A stretch of 64,000 nucleotides of DNA from Paenibacillus lacisoli (GTDB lineage: Bacteria; Bacillota; Bacilli; Paenibacillales; Paenibacillaceae), in the NCBI RefSeq assembly GCF_030580655.1, contig NZ_JAUQTB010000002.1, positions 1 to 64,000 on the forward strand, given 5' to 3'. The notes under the pieces were generated by a model. That model did not search any database. It saw only the letters and a program-made list of their open reading frames with translations, and was not told where the DNA came from. This document shows positions 18,240 through 27,545 of this stretch, in pieces; positions within the stretch are counted from its first letter, which is position 1, and every line of letters begins with the position of its first letter. The translations under genes were made by a program, and so were the position numbers.

Positions 18240-18409
18240 AAGACTGCTCCTTTGCTAATGGATAAGGATTTTTATATATCATTCATCTGGAATACAGGCT
18301 CAGGTCTGGATCCATGGCGGACCGTATTTGTCTTGTGCTGTGCTAATGCTCGCCCTCGCCCTCCCCCTCGCCGTCCAGATGAAACTTGAGAACAAGTTGA
18401 GGTTCAGGC

Positions 18410-19369
18410 TTAGTACACTCCGTCTTCGCCCATTTTTTTGGCCAGCTTGTTGGACAGCATGACCAGAACCAGACCTACAATGCCTTTGAATAAGCCTACG
18501 GTCGTACTGAAGCTGAGCTGTCCATTCTTCAGACCGGCTGTATAAATATACGTATCGAAAATCTCAGCCACTTCACGGTTCAGCGAGTTCAGCAGCAGGT
18601 ACATATGCTCGAAGCCCAAATCCAGGGTGCTGCCGATCTTGAGAATCAGAAGTGTAATGATAACCGGACGGATCGCCGGAAGGGTAACGTGCCAGATTTT
18701 GCGAAGACGGGCAGCGCCGTCCATTTCCGCAGCTTCATACAGCTGGGTATCCACCACCGTAATAGCAGCCAGATAGATGATGGTCGACCACCCAAGCTCC
18801 TTCCAGATGATCTGGCCGATATACACGGTTCGCAGCCATTCCGGTGAAGTCAGGAAGCTGATCTTCTGAAAACCGAGAGCGGCCAGCACTTCATTCAGCA
18901 CACCGCCGTCCACCGTCATAAACACATAAGTAATCGAAACGATGATGACCCAAGACATAAAATGCGGAATATAAATGATGGTCTGAATACTGTTTTTGAA
19001 AAATTTATGACGCACCTCATTCAGCATCAAGGCCAATATAATCGGCAGCGGGAAAAAAATAATGATATTAAGGGCAAACAGGATCAGCGTATTGCTCAGC
19101 AGCATAAAAAAGGTGGGTTCTGTAAACAGCCGGACAAAATGCTTAAACCCTACCCACTCGCTCCCCGTAATGCCCAGATAAGGCTGATAGTTCTGGAAAG
19201 CAATCACCAGCCCTCCCATCGGCAGATATTTAAATACGATAAAATAAATTAAGCCCGGGAGAATCATCAGATAAAGCAGCTTGTTTCTTCGAATGCTGGC
19301 CAGCGTGGTCGATTTCGTTTTGGTCTTCTGCAGCTTGACGTCCACCGCGGCGGGAGTCGATACTTTCAC
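18410..19369 (-). CDS. ABC transporter permease (LplB/YteP-like)
   Basis: A 319-residue binding-protein-dependent permease with six predicted membrane helices, beginning LLYLMILPGLIYFIVF. The cytoplasmic coupling loop EAAEMDGAARLRKIWHVTLP (the EAA motif that contacts the ATPase) is intact near residue 215. I chose a GTG start at 19369 because AAGGAGG sits eight bases upstream. The longer reading adds 23 residues without a ribosome binding site. Gene order on this strand is permease, binding protein, then the pectin enzymes. Its natural partner, the LplC-like permease, lies divergently on the other strand instead of next to it, which is unusual for this transporter type. Confidence 0.9.
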   Translation of the reverse strand: MKVSTPAAVDVKLQKTKTKSTTLASIRRNKLLYLMILPGLIYFIVFKYLPMGGLVIAFQNYQPYLGITGSEWVGFKHFVRLFTEPTFFMLLSNTLILFALNIIIFFPLPIILALMLNEVRHKFFKNSIQTIIYIPHFMSWVIIVSITYVFMTVDGGVLNEVLAALGFQKISFLTSPEWLRTVYIGQIIWKELGWSTIIYLAAITVVDTQLYEAAEMDGAARLRKIWHVTLPAIRPVIITLLILKIGSTLDLGFEHMYLLLNSLNREVAEIFDTYIYTAGLKNGQLSFSTTVGLFKGIVGLVLVMLSNKLAKKMGEDGVY

Positions 19370-19442
19370 AATGCCAACCTCCTTCGTTAGGTTCCTGAAT
19401 AGAGCGTACGTGAAGGAGGTCGTTCCGTATATAATCATCTCA

Positions 19443-19456
19443 TGATAGCGATTACA
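19443..19456 (+). promoter_or_regulatory. cre-like box 1 in the divergent permease region
   Basis: TGATAGCGATTACA matches the CcpA consensus TGWAANCGNTNWCA at all but one fixed position. It lies upstream of both permease genes, so catabolite repression by CcpA is plausible. Inference from consensus matching only. Confidence 0.4.
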
Positions 19457-19633
19457 TTTCCTTGTGATTCAAGGGTTTATACTCCTCCTGCCTCGCCAGA
19501 TGATTATCGTCCAACCTGATGATTATAGGTGGAATTCATTCATCACAGTTTGTTTTCCCCTTGTGTTTATCTCTCAAAAGCAGACCTTAGAAAGTGATTA
19601 TATACGGAATGAGACAGAGCTGATAACGTTGGA

Positions 19634-19647
19634 TGCAAACGATTACA
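19634..19647 (+). promoter_or_regulatory. cre-like box 2, just upstream of the LplC-like permease
   Basis: TGCAAACGATTACA matches the cre consensus with a single mismatch (C in place of W). It overlaps the first base of the AAGGAGG of the plus-strand permease, a position where CcpA would act as a roadblock or block ribosome-site transcription. Confidence 0.45.
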
Positions 19648-19664
19648 AGGAGGAACTAGCAGCT

Positions 19665-20549
19665 ATGTCTAAATCCCGTAAAAAGAAAGAACCCCTGGGC
19701 AGCCGCATTTTTACTATTATTAACAACACCCTGCTGGTGCTGATCGCCCTTGCCTGTCTCCTGCCGTTCGTCAACATTATTGCCAGCTCATTCGCAACGA
19801 CGAGCGAGGTGATGGCCAAGCGGTTTATCCTATTCCCTACCACATTCTCGCTTGATGCGTATCGCTACATCTTATCTACACCGATGATTTTTAAGGGATT
19901 GGCCGTCTCTATAGGCACCACGATTATAGGTACCATCGTCAGTATGGCGCTGACTGCGCTAATGGCTTACGCCTTGTCTCGTAAATACCTGCTCGGCCGT
20001 AACCTGATCAATTTTCTCATTGTCTTCTCGATGCTCTTCAGCGGCGGAATGATTCCAACCTTCCTTGTAGTCAAAGCGGTGGGTCTGATTGATTCCTACT
20101 GGTCTATGATTTTGCCGGTTGCTATCAACGCCTTCAATCTGATCATTATGCGCAACTTCTTCCAGGCGCTGCCTGACAGCCTTGAGGAGTCCGCTAAAAT
20201 TGATGGCAGCACCGATTTCGGTGTGTTCTTCAAAATCATGCTTCCGCTGGCGCTGCCATCCATTGCCACAATCTCATTGTTTTACGCTGTCGCATACTGG
20301 AACACGTATATGAATGCCATTCTCTACATTAATGACTCCGCCAAATGGCCGATCCAGGTCCTGCTCCGGCAGATCGTTATTGTCTCCAGCGGCATGCAGG
20401 CAGAGAGCGGTGCTGTTGATGTTATTCCGCCAGCCCAGACCATCAAGATGGCGGTCATCGTGATTACGACCTTGCCAATGCTGATTGCTTATCCGTTTGT
20501 ACAGAAGCATTTTGTCAAAGGAGCCATGCTCGGTTCAGTCAAAGGTTGA
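19665..20549 (+). CDS. Carbohydrate ABC transporter permease (LplC/YtcP-like)
   Basis: A 294-residue permease with six predicted helices, starting with LLVLIALACLLPFVNIIASSFA, which is typical of the second permease of LplABC-type importers. The EAA loop EESAKIDGSTDFGVFFKIMLP (about residue 190) is complete, and the C-terminus ends GAMLGSVKG as in family members. I chose the ATG at 19665 with AAGGAGG upstream. The in-frame extension to 19464 would place 67 unlikely residues in front. It is transcribed alone on the plus strand and ends at a hairpin facing the AraC regulator. It is the probable partner of the permease at 18410 and the lipoprotein at 16731. Confidence 0.9.
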   Translation: MSKSRKKKEPLGSRIFTIINNTLLVLIALACLLPFVNIIASSFATTSEVMAKRFILFPTTFSLDAYRYILSTPMIFKGLAVSIGTTIIGTIVSMALTALMAYALSRKYLLGRNLINFLIVFSMLFSGGMIPTFLVVKAVGLIDSYWSMILPVAINAFNLIIMRNFFQALPDSLEESAKIDGSTDFGVFFKIMLPLALPSIATISLFYAVAYWNTYMNAILYINDSAKWPIQVLLRQIVIVSSGMQAESGAVDVIPPAQTIKMAVIVITTLPMLIAYPFVQKHFVKGAMLGSVKG

Positions 20550-20568
20550 TCGGGCTGACATAAGCAAA

Positions 20569-20599
20569 GGCTGCCCAGCAGTAAAAAATTCGGGCAGCC
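20569..20599. terminator. Hairpin between convergent permease and regulator genes
   Basis: GGCTGCCC and GGGCAGCC form an 8-base-pair stem around a 15-base loop. It is placed between the permease stop (20549) and the regulator stop (20639). There is no strong T run, so efficiency is uncertain. Confidence 0.5.
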
Positions 20600-20638
20600 C
20601 TCTAATATGGTGCTTATGTCCAGCATTTTGAGCGGCCG

Positions 20639-22879
20639 CTAGAGAGCCTGATTCAGTTTACGGTAGGTACCTGGTGTCACCTGCTCCTTCTTGCGGAACG
20701 AGCGGATAAAATTCTGGGGATTCTGGTACTGAAGCCGTTCGGCGATATCCTTGATGGTCATGTTGGTCTCGATCAGCCATCTCTTCGCCATATCCAGCCG
20801 GTAGCTCATCAGATAATCACTAAAGGTTGTGCCGAATTCTTTTTTGAAGATGCTGCTGAGATAGCTTGGATTGTAATGGAGACGGTCGCCGATCAGTTCG
20901 AGCGACAGATCCTGATCGTATTCCGCACGTACAATGGCTGCGATCTGATCAGATAGGCTGCGGAATTGTTCTGTTGTCTTCTCCTTCATGCTCTTGACCA
21001 TGGGCTGGATGACCTCCTCGACCAGAATGCGTTCAATCTCTTCCGGATTCCGGATATCAAGCAGCCGGTGGTACAGCATGGAATGGTCCGGCGACAGCAG
21101 GACATCACCGCCGAAGATCTGCTCCAGGCTGATCAGGTTGTTTACGAAACGGATAAGCATGACCTCAAAGTTCATCGGATGATGGCTGTGCTTCATCAGC
21201 GAACCGAGCAAAGGATACATTGTGCGAGAGACCTGCTCCTCATCCCCCTGACGGATGGCATCGAAGAGCTGTGTTTCCAGCTCGGCCGGATATTGAAGCA
21301 TTACTTTACCCTGAACTACCGTCGTAATGTCATCATAAAAAATGATGGATTCCTTGCCTAAATGCAGACGATGATGAAGCGCCTGCTTGCTCATCTCACA
21401 AGCCTCCTTGCTTCGCAGCAGGTCATGATACGGCCGGCTGAAGCCGATGCTGACAGACAGCTTCAGATATTCCCGTGCTGACCGGATGACACTCTTCGCA
21501 TCCTCCAGCATCTGCCTGCGCATGTCCTGTTCGCTGGCACCGTTGTACATCAGGATGGTAGCCTGCATCCTGTCATTTAGCAGGATCGGAATCATTCTTC
21601 GTTCCGGCGGCACGACCTCTTCAACAAGTTTGTTAACTGCCAGCAGCAGGACATCCTTGTCCGAAGAGGTCAGGTCACCATAATTATCCAGCTGGATGAG
21701 CATGGAAGCGAAGACCGATTGATCGTTCAGGGTATAACCGAAACGCTCCAACCCATGGTTCAGCTCCTCCCGGTTGACCCTGCTGCGGAAGAGGTTGAGA
21801 ATAAACTGGGTTTCCAGCTCAGGCATCTCTTCTTCCATCAATCTTTCCAGGCTCTGCTTCTCGGTGAGAATCATATCGATGGAGCTGATGATCCAATCAA
21901 TCTCATTGCTGGCTGTCGCAGGTGACATTACCGGCAGACTTCGCTGGATTTTCCGGATCGGTTTGGTAAAGTACAGTGCGATTACCCAAGCGACGATCAC
22001 GATCAGAAAGGTGGTTACCAGTCCCATCAGAATCAGACCGTAACGGGTTGTCTTGAGCGCACTTGATATCTCCTGCGGATCAAGAAGTGTAACATATACC
22101 CAGCCGTTGTAGGAAGATTTGGAATAGATCGCGCGGATATCAGGATATCCGTCTTGTCCAAGGTCGGTCATTCCCATCCGCTGGTCTTTGCCCTCCCAGT
22201 TGGCCGCGGATTGCAGCCTGGCATCCTGGGGAAGGTGAAGCAGCTGATCCGAATTGTACATTAACTGACCCTGGCTGTTGAAAATGATCACGGCGTTCTC
22301 GTCGCTTTCCAGTGTCCGGTTCAAAGTTTGCAGTGAAATATCAGATAGGGCAATGGCCCTCTTGCTCTGAGAGAAAACGGGCAGCGTGTTGACAAAGCGA
22401 ATCCCGTCGGTTGTCTTGACCCAGAACAGTCCATTGCTTTGTCCCTCGACATAGGTTTTCTTTAACTGGTCAATATCCGAAGGCTTGAGATGGGTCAGCC
22501 GTCCGTTTGAGATCTGCCAGCTCTGCACCAGGCTGATCAGTGTATACTGGGCATCTTCTATTCCCATGGTAGCGATATAATTCAATTGAGAATTGACGTC
22601 CCGGTAAGCGGCAAAGTCTCGTTCCGTGATCGGCTGATTAACTACTTGGCTGAATGAGCTCGTTGTACTGTAGGTGTTGAAGGCATACTCAATCGTTCGT
22701 ATTTTTTGCTCCAGGGTATTTTTAGCCTGAGAGATAAAGCTTTGCTTGCTGTTGGCAACCCTCTCAATTAAGGAATTGTTCGTATTCATGTAAATGTAGC
22801 TTCCGAAGCTGATCACCAGCAGAACACCGAGCATCAGAATAGGAATAAAGATTTTGTAAAACATGATGCCTCTTTTCAT
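20639..22879 (-). CDS. Membrane-bound AraC-family transcriptional regulator (YesS/YtdP type)
   Basis: A 746-residue regulator. A membrane helix lies near residues 5-30 and a second near 280-305. They enclose an extracellular sensor region of about 250 residues. A cytoplasmic linker follows, and an AraC-type double helix-turn-helix forms the C-terminus (DLSLELIGDRLHYNPSYLSSIFKKEFG, then IKDIAERLQYQNPQNFIRSFRK). This layout matches Paenibacillus/Bacillus activators that sense pectic or other sugars outside the cell and control adjacent uptake genes. I chose the ATG at 22879 with GAAGGGG upstream. It faces uxaB divergently and is convergent with the LplC-like permease, so it is a good candidate activator of both operons. 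Confidence 0.88.
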   Translation of the reverse strand: MKRGIMFYKIFIPILMLGVLLVISFGSYIYMNTNNSLIERVANSKQSFISQAKNTLEQKIRTIEYAFNTYSTTSSFSQVVNQPITERDFAAYRDVNSQLNYIATMGIEDAQYTLISLVQSWQISNGRLTHLKPSDIDQLKKTYVEGQSNGLFWVKTTDGIRFVNTLPVFSQSKRAIALSDISLQTLNRTLESDENAVIIFNSQGQLMYNSDQLLHLPQDARLQSAANWEGKDQRMGMTDLGQDGYPDIRAIYSKSSYNGWVYVTLLDPQEISSALKTTRYGLILMGLVTTFLIVIVAWVIALYFTKPIRKIQRSLPVMSPATASNEIDWIISSIDMILTEKQSLERLMEEEMPELETQFILNLFRSRVNREELNHGLERFGYTLNDQSVFASMLIQLDNYGDLTSSDKDVLLLAVNKLVEEVVPPERRMIPILLNDRMQATILMYNGASEQDMRRQMLEDAKSVIRSAREYLKLSVSIGFSRPYHDLLRSKEACEMSKQALHHRLHLGKESIIFYDDITTVVQGKVMLQYPAELETQLFDAIRQGDEEQVSRTMYPLLGSLMKHSHHPMNFEVMLIRFVNNLISLEQIFGGDVLLSPDHSMLYHRLLDIRNPEEIERILVEEVIQPMVKSMKEKTTEQFRSLSDQIAAIVRAEYDQDLSLELIGDRLHYNPSYLSSIFKKEFGTTFSDYLMSYRLDMAKRWLIETNMTIKDIAERLQYQNPQNFIRSFRKKEQVTPGTYRKLNQAL

Positions 22880-23002
22880 TGCATAACCCCTTCTATAGCC
22901 ATTTGCAGACACAACTGATCACTTGGCCGGCTAGCAGCAGAAATGGCGAGTAATTGAAAATAGCAGTAACTTTCATACCTGTATAGATTTGATCTTTTAC
23001 AA

Positions 23003-23016
23003 TTATAGCGCTTACA
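23003..23016. promoter_or_regulatory. cre-like box between the AraC regulator and uxaB
   Basis: Read on the minus strand it is TGTAAGCGCTATAA, one mismatch from the CcpA consensus TGWAANCGNTNWCA. It sits 128 bases ahead of the uxaB ribosome binding site and 123 bases from the regulator start. Confidence 0.4.
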
Positions 23017-23143
23017 TTTGAATACAGACAATAATTTTCCATCAGAAGCTTACAAAATGTAATGAGTTCCTTGTAATGACGCTCTTCGTTATCGTTTAAC
23101 AGTAAATAGAATTTATTAACGCTATAGCACAGGAGGTTTGAAC

Positions 23144-24553
23144 ATGCTGAAAACACTGAACCGTGAACTTTATCCCGATCTTCCCGTCTATCCCGAGCGG
23201 ATGATTCAGTTTGGCGGCGGTAACTTTATGCGTGCTTTTGTAGATTGGCAGCTGCAGCAGTTGAATAAACAGGGTCGCTTTATGGGAAGTGTGGTGATGG
23301 TCAAGTCAACGGATCACGGGATCGGAGATAAGCTGAACAATCAGAATGGCCTGTATACGGTGCTTCTGGATGGAATTGAGCAGGGAGCGCCTGTACATAA
23401 GGCCGAAATTGTCTCTACGATCAGCCGTGTGATCCATCCTAACGATGACTACAGGTCTTATCTGGCACTTGCTGAACAGGATGATCTCGAATTTATCACC
23501 TCGAATACGACGGAAGCGGGCATTGTCTATTTGGAAGAAAGACGCCCGGTTGATCAGGCTCCGGCTAGTTTTCCTGCCAAACTGACTGCCCTGCTCTACC
23601 GCCGTTATGAACTGGGCAAATCCGGTTTTGTCATTCTTCCTTGTGAATTAATTGATCGAAATGGCGAGAAACTGCGCGAGCTTGTTCTCAGGCATGCCGA
23701 GAACTGGCGGCTGGGAGAGGGTTTCACTCTTTGGTTGAACTCGGAGAATACCTTCACCTGCACCCTGGTGGACCGAATTGTATCCGGTTATCCTCATGCC
23801 CGGGCTGATGAGCTGAATAAGGAACTAGGCTACATTGATCAGCTGATGGTTAGCTCGGAGCCCTTTCTCTTCTGGGTAATTGAAGGGCCAGCCTGGCTGT
23901 CCGAACGACTTCCGCTGGATCAGGCCGGCCTTCATGTCATATTCACCGATGACATGACGCCATACCGGGAACGTAAAGTGCATCTGCTGAATGGTCCGCA
24001 TACAGCCATGGTTCCGCTGGGCCTGCTCGCCGGTCTGCAGACCGTAGAGGAAGTCATGAACGATGAGGACTTTGCTCATTACATCCGCGGATTAATGAAT
24101 GACGAGCTTATTCCCATGCTGTCCCTGCCGCATGAAGAACTCTGTTCCTTCGCTGATGCGGTGGTCGAGAGATTTCGAAATCCCTCCATACGGCATGAGC
24201 TGGCCTCCATATCATTGAACAGTATATCCAAGTTCAAGACCCGTCTCCTCCCTCTTCTGCTGCGTTATCAGTCGCTGAACAGCCGGCTTCCGTCCAGGAT
24301 TACTCTGGCTATGGCTGCCCTTCTTCTGAGCTATCGAGGCGACCGGGTACAGCGTCAGGATGCGCCGGATATACTGGAGCGGTTTGACCGTGCCTGGCTG
24401 CATCCGGATACTTTCATAACCTCGATCCTGGAAGATGAGCAATTATGGGGTCAGGATCTGACAAATGTTCCGGGGCTAACTGCTGCGCTAGGAGATTACA
24501 TCAGAATCCTGGAGAATAAGGGAGCGAGAGCTGCCCTGCATCACACCGTATAG
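23144..24553 (+). CDS. uxaB: Tagaturonate reductase (altronate oxidoreductase)
   Basis: A 469-residue NAD-dependent mannitol-dehydrogenase-family enzyme that interconverts D-tagaturonate and D-altronate, the second step of galacturonate catabolism. The N-terminus MIQFGGGNFMRAF is the Rossmann dinucleotide-binding loop. The catalytic Lys region ERKVHLLNGPHT lies near residue 285. I chose the ATG at 23144, seven bases after AGGAGG. A TTG two codons earlier is too close to it. It is the first gene of the uxaB-uxaA-uxaC operon, directly followed by uxaA (13-base gap). Fructuronate reductase UxuB belongs to the same superfamily, but the length, the QFGGGNFMRAF motif and the neighbouring uxaA favour UxaB. 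Confidence 0.92.
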   Translation: MLKTLNRELYPDLPVYPERMIQFGGGNFMRAFVDWQLQQLNKQGRFMGSVVMVKSTDHGIGDKLNNQNGLYTVLLDGIEQGAPVHKAEIVSTISRVIHPNDDYRSYLALAEQDDLEFITSNTTEAGIVYLEERRPVDQAPASFPAKLTALLYRRYELGKSGFVILPCELIDRNGEKLRELVLRHAENWRLGEGFTLWLNSENTFTCTLVDRIVSGYPHARADELNKELGYIDQLMVSSEPFLFWVIEGPAWLSERLPLDQAGLHVIFTDDMTPYRERKVHLLNGPHTAMVPLGLLAGLQTVEEVMNDEDFAHYIRGLMNDELIPMLSLPHEELCSFADAVVERFRNPSIRHELASISLNSISKFKTRLLPLLLRYQSLNSRLPSRITLAMAALLLSYRGDRVQRQDAPDILERFDRAWLHPDTFITSILEDEQLWGQDLTNVPGLTAALGDYIRILENKGARAALHHTV

Positions 24554-24566
24554 GAGCGTGAATGGG

Positions 24567-26054
24567 ATGAGATCATTAATGATTATGAATACACGGGATA
24601 ATGTAGCGGTGGCGCTGAGGTCTGTCCATAGCGGAGAAATGATTTCACTGGAAGGACACTCATTCCAGGCTGCCGAAGATGTTACACAGGGACATAAAAT
24701 AGCTCTCGGCGATCTGCAGGCTGGCGACCTCATCATTAAATACGGTTATCCGATCGGTCACGCCACCATGGACATTCGCAAAGGCGAGTGGGTGCATACC
24801 CACAATATCAAGACGAACCTGGCTGGTGAAGAGCAGTATGAATACGTACAGGACCTTCATCCGGTTGTGCACGCAGACCGGCAGCTGAGCTTCCAAGGAT
24901 ACCGGCGCCGGAATGGCAAAGCAGGAATCCGCAACGACTTGTTCGTTATCCCGACTGTAGGCTGTGTCAATGGTATCGCCGAACAGATGCTGTCCGAGTT
25001 CAGAGCGATTCACCCCGATCTGGGCGGGTTTGACAATCTGACCGTACTGAAGCATCCCTATGGCTGTTCCCAGCTCGGCGAAGATCATGCAATGACACGC
25101 AGTATCCTGCTGGATGCGGTTCATCATCCCAACGCAGGCGGTGTACTTGTTTTCGGGCTGGGCTGCGAGAATAATATCGTCTCGGAATTCCGGAGCATGC
25201 TGGGTGAATATGATCAGGAACGGGTAAAATTTCTGGTTGCCCAGGAGGTCAGAGATGAGGTCGAGGCCGGATTGGAACTGCTGGAAGAGCTGTATCATGC
25301 TGCCCGGAATGACGTTCGGGTCCCTATTCCTCTCAGTGAGCTGAATGTTGGACTGAAATGCGGCGGCTCCGACGGATTCTCCGGCATTACAGCGAACCCG
25401 CTGCTCGGCGCCTTCTCCGATTTTCTGATCTCTCAGGGCGGTACGACGGTTCTCACAGAGGTACCAGAGATGTTCGGAGCAGAAAAAATGCTGATGGCCC
25501 GTGCGGCGAGCCGCGAGGTATATGAACAGATCGTATCACTCATCAACAATTTCAAGCAGTACTTCCTCTCTTACGGGGAGCCGGTCTACGAGAATCCTTC
25601 ACCAGGCAACAAGGCGGGCGGCATCAGTACATTGGAGGATAAATCACTGGGCTGTACTCAAAAGGCCGGCACGGCTCCCGTCGTGGATGTCCTGCAGTAC
25701 GGCGAGAAATTGCGCCGGAAAGGGCTGAGTCTGCTGCAAGCACCAGGAAATGATCTGGTAGCTTCATCTGCTCTTGCTGCAGCCGACTGCCAGCTGGTGC
25801 TGTTCACAACCGGAAGAGGCACTCCGTTCGGCAGCTTTGTTCCCACGGTAAAAGTTGCAACCAATAATGACCTGTTTGCCAAAAAAGGTCACTGGATGGA
25901 TTTCAACGCCGGCTCGCTGCTTGATACACCCATGGAGGAAGTGCTTGAACACTTTATCAGCTACATCGTCGAAGTCGCCAGCGGCAGACCAACCCGTAAT
26001 GAACAGAATGAAGTGCGTGAATTAGCCATTTTCAAAACAGGTGTAACGTTGTAG
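24567..26054 (+). CDS. uxaA: Altronate dehydratase
   Basis: A 495-residue enzyme that dehydrates D-altronate to 2-keto-3-deoxy-D-gluconate. The N-terminal SAF domain (about 1-90, with GHKIALGDLQAGDLIIKYG) is followed by the two conserved dehydratase regions: NDLFVIPTVGCVNGIAEQM near residue 130, HPYGCSQLGEDH near 165, and LKCGGSDGFSGITANPLLG near 265. Conserved cysteines in these motifs probably bind the catalytic metal. I chose the ATG at 24567 because TAGGAG is ten bases upstream. The GTG at 24558 is almost on top of that site. The Shine-Dalgarno sequence overlaps the uxaB stop codon, so translation is likely coupled. Confidence 0.93.
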   Translation: MRSLMIMNTRDNVAVALRSVHSGEMISLEGHSFQAAEDVTQGHKIALGDLQAGDLIIKYGYPIGHATMDIRKGEWVHTHNIKTNLAGEEQYEYVQDLHPVVHADRQLSFQGYRRRNGKAGIRNDLFVIPTVGCVNGIAEQMLSEFRAIHPDLGGFDNLTVLKHPYGCSQLGEDHAMTRSILLDAVHHPNAGGVLVFGLGCENNIVSEFRSMLGEYDQERVKFLVAQEVRDEVEAGLELLEELYHAARNDVRVPIPLSELNVGLKCGGSDGFSGITANPLLGAFSDFLISQGGTTVLTEVPEMFGAEKMLMARAASREVYEQIVSLINNFKQYFLSYGEPVYENPSPGNKAGGISTLEDKSLGCTQKAGTAPVVDVLQYGEKLRRKGLSLLQAPGNDLVASSALAAADCQLVLFTTGRGTPFGSFVPTVKVATNNDLFAKKGHWMDFNAGSLLDTPMEEVLEHFISYIVEVASGRPTRNEQNEVRELAIFKTGVTL

Positions 26055-26063
26055 GCTTTATAA

Positions 26064-26077
26064 TGTAAGCGTTAACT
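26064..26077 (+). promoter_or_regulatory. cre-like box ahead of uxaC
   Basis: TGTAAGCGTTAACT matches the CcpA consensus except at the last base. It lies in the 66-base gap between uxaA and uxaC, 30 bases before the uxaC ribosome binding site. It could act as a roadblock or mark an internal promoter. Confidence 0.45.
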
Positions 26078-26120
26078 ATTTATGATAAGACCTACTCTCA
26101 TCGACAAAGGAGTTATGACC

Positions 26121-27545
26121 ATGTTCTTGAATGATGATTTTCTGCTTCGCAGTGAACTGGCTAGAGATTTGTTCCATAACGATGCCAAAGACATGCCTAT
26201 CATTGACTATCACTGCCACCTCGATCCCAAAGAGATTTATGAAGATGCCCATTTCCCGAACCTGACAGCGGCCTGGCTGTACGGCGATCATTATAAATGG
26301 CGGCTCATGCGTGCCAATGGCATTCCGGAAGAGCTCATTACCGGTTCCGCATCCGACTATGATAAATTTCTCGCCTGGGCCCGCACAGTACCGCGGACAG
26401 TAGGCAACCCGCTCTACAGCTGGACTCATCTGGAGCTTCGCCGCTTCTTCGGCATCGAGCTGCCCCTGAATGAAGAGAACGCTCCTGCCATCTGGGAGCA
26501 GGCAAATTCCAAGCTGGCCCAACCTGAATTTTCCCGCCGCGGTTTAATCCGCCGCTCTAACGTCAAGATCGTCTGCACGACCGATGATCCGGCGGATAGC
26601 CTCGAATATCATAAGCTGATTCGTGATGAAGAAGCGTCTTTCCGCGTTTATCCCGCGTTCCGCCCGGATAAGGCACTGAATATTGATGCCCCAGGCTTTG
26701 CGGATTGGCTTCAGCGGCTCGAAGCATCGGCAGACCGGGCTGTTACAAGCTACTCCGAGCTGAAGGAAGTGCTGAGCGCGCGTGTTGCCTTCTTCCATGA
26801 GCAGGGCTGCCGGCTCTCTGATCATGGCATTGATATTCTGAAATATCAGGCAGGCACCTCTGAAGAGGTGGAGCGCATTCTGGCTCGCCGATTATCCGGT
26901 CAAGAGCTGACTGCAGAAGAAATCACGGTCTACCGCAGCGAGCTGCTGTCGTTCCTGATTAGCCTGTATGCTGAAAAAGGCTGGACGATGCAGCTTCATC
27001 TTCACGCCTTCCGGAATAATAATACACCGATGTTCGACCGTCTCGGACCGGATACCGGGTATGATGGAGTGAATGACCTGCCGCTGGCCCAATCCCTCTC
27101 CTCCCTTCTTGACCGGGCCGAGATGGAAAGCGGGCTCCCTAAGACCATTCTCTATTCGTTAAATCCGTCAGATTATCCTGTTCTGGTCTCCCTGATGGGC
27201 TGCTATCAGAAAGATATGCCCGGTAAAATGCAGCTGGGCTCCGGCTGGTGGTTCAACGATACGGTCAGCGGTATGCGTGACCAGCTCACCAAGCTGGCGG
27301 AGGGCGGACTGCTGTCCCGGTTTGTCGGCATGCTGACTGATTCGCGCAGCTTCCTCTCCTATACACGGCATGAGTACTTCCGCCGTGTCTTGTGCGACTG
27401 GCTGGGAGAGCTGGCCGAACGGGGTGAAGCACCGGATGACCGTGCACTGCTGGGCGAACTCGTACGTGACGTAGCCTACCATAACGCGGCTGTTTATTTT
27501 GACATGGAGGCTCCAAGATCCCGAACGGAGTCTTCTACATGCTAA
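26121..27545 (+). CDS. uxaC: Glucuronate (uronate) isomerase
   Basis: A 474-residue enzyme that isomerises D-galacturonate to D-tagaturonate (and D-glucuronate to D-fructuronate), the entry step of the pathway. The N-terminal metal-site motif IIDYHCHLDPKEIYED is near residue 28. Other family blocks are NVKIVCTTDDPADS, MQLHLHAFRNNN and GSGWWFNDTVSGMRDQL. I chose the ATG at 26121, which is eight bases after AAAGGAG. The ATG two codons upstream is only two bases from it. Its last codons overlap the start of the following esterase gene by seven bases (ATGCTAA), indicating a tightly coupled operon. The length agrees with the family. Confidence 0.94.
   Translation: MFLNDDFLLRSELARDLFHNDAKDMPIIDYHCHLDPKEIYEDAHFPNLTAAWLYGDHYKWRLMRANGIPEELITGSASDYDKFLAWARTVPRTVGNPLYSWTHLELRRFFGIELPLNEENAPAIWEQANSKLAQPEFSRRGLIRRSNVKIVCTTDDPADSLEYHKLIRDEEASFRVYPAFRPDKALNIDAPGFADWLQRLEASADRAVTSYSELKEVLSARVAFFHEQGCRLSDHGIDILKYQAGTSEEVERILARRLSGQELTAEEITVYRSELLSFLISLYAEKGWTMQLHLHAFRNNNTPMFDRLGPDTGYDGVNDLPLAQSLSSLLDRAEMESGLPKTILYSLNPSDYPVLVSLMGCYQKDMPGKMQLGSGWWFNDTVSGMRDQLTKLAEGGLLSRFVGMLTDSRSFLSYTRHEYFRRVLCDWLGELAERGEAPDDRALLGELVRDVAYHNAAVYFDMEAPRSRTESSTC

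Noticed and set aside
24660..25298. 212-codon minus-strand ORF inside uxaA
   Set aside because: Antisense shadow of a strongly conserved gene, with no Shine-Dalgarno sequence or recognisable motif.
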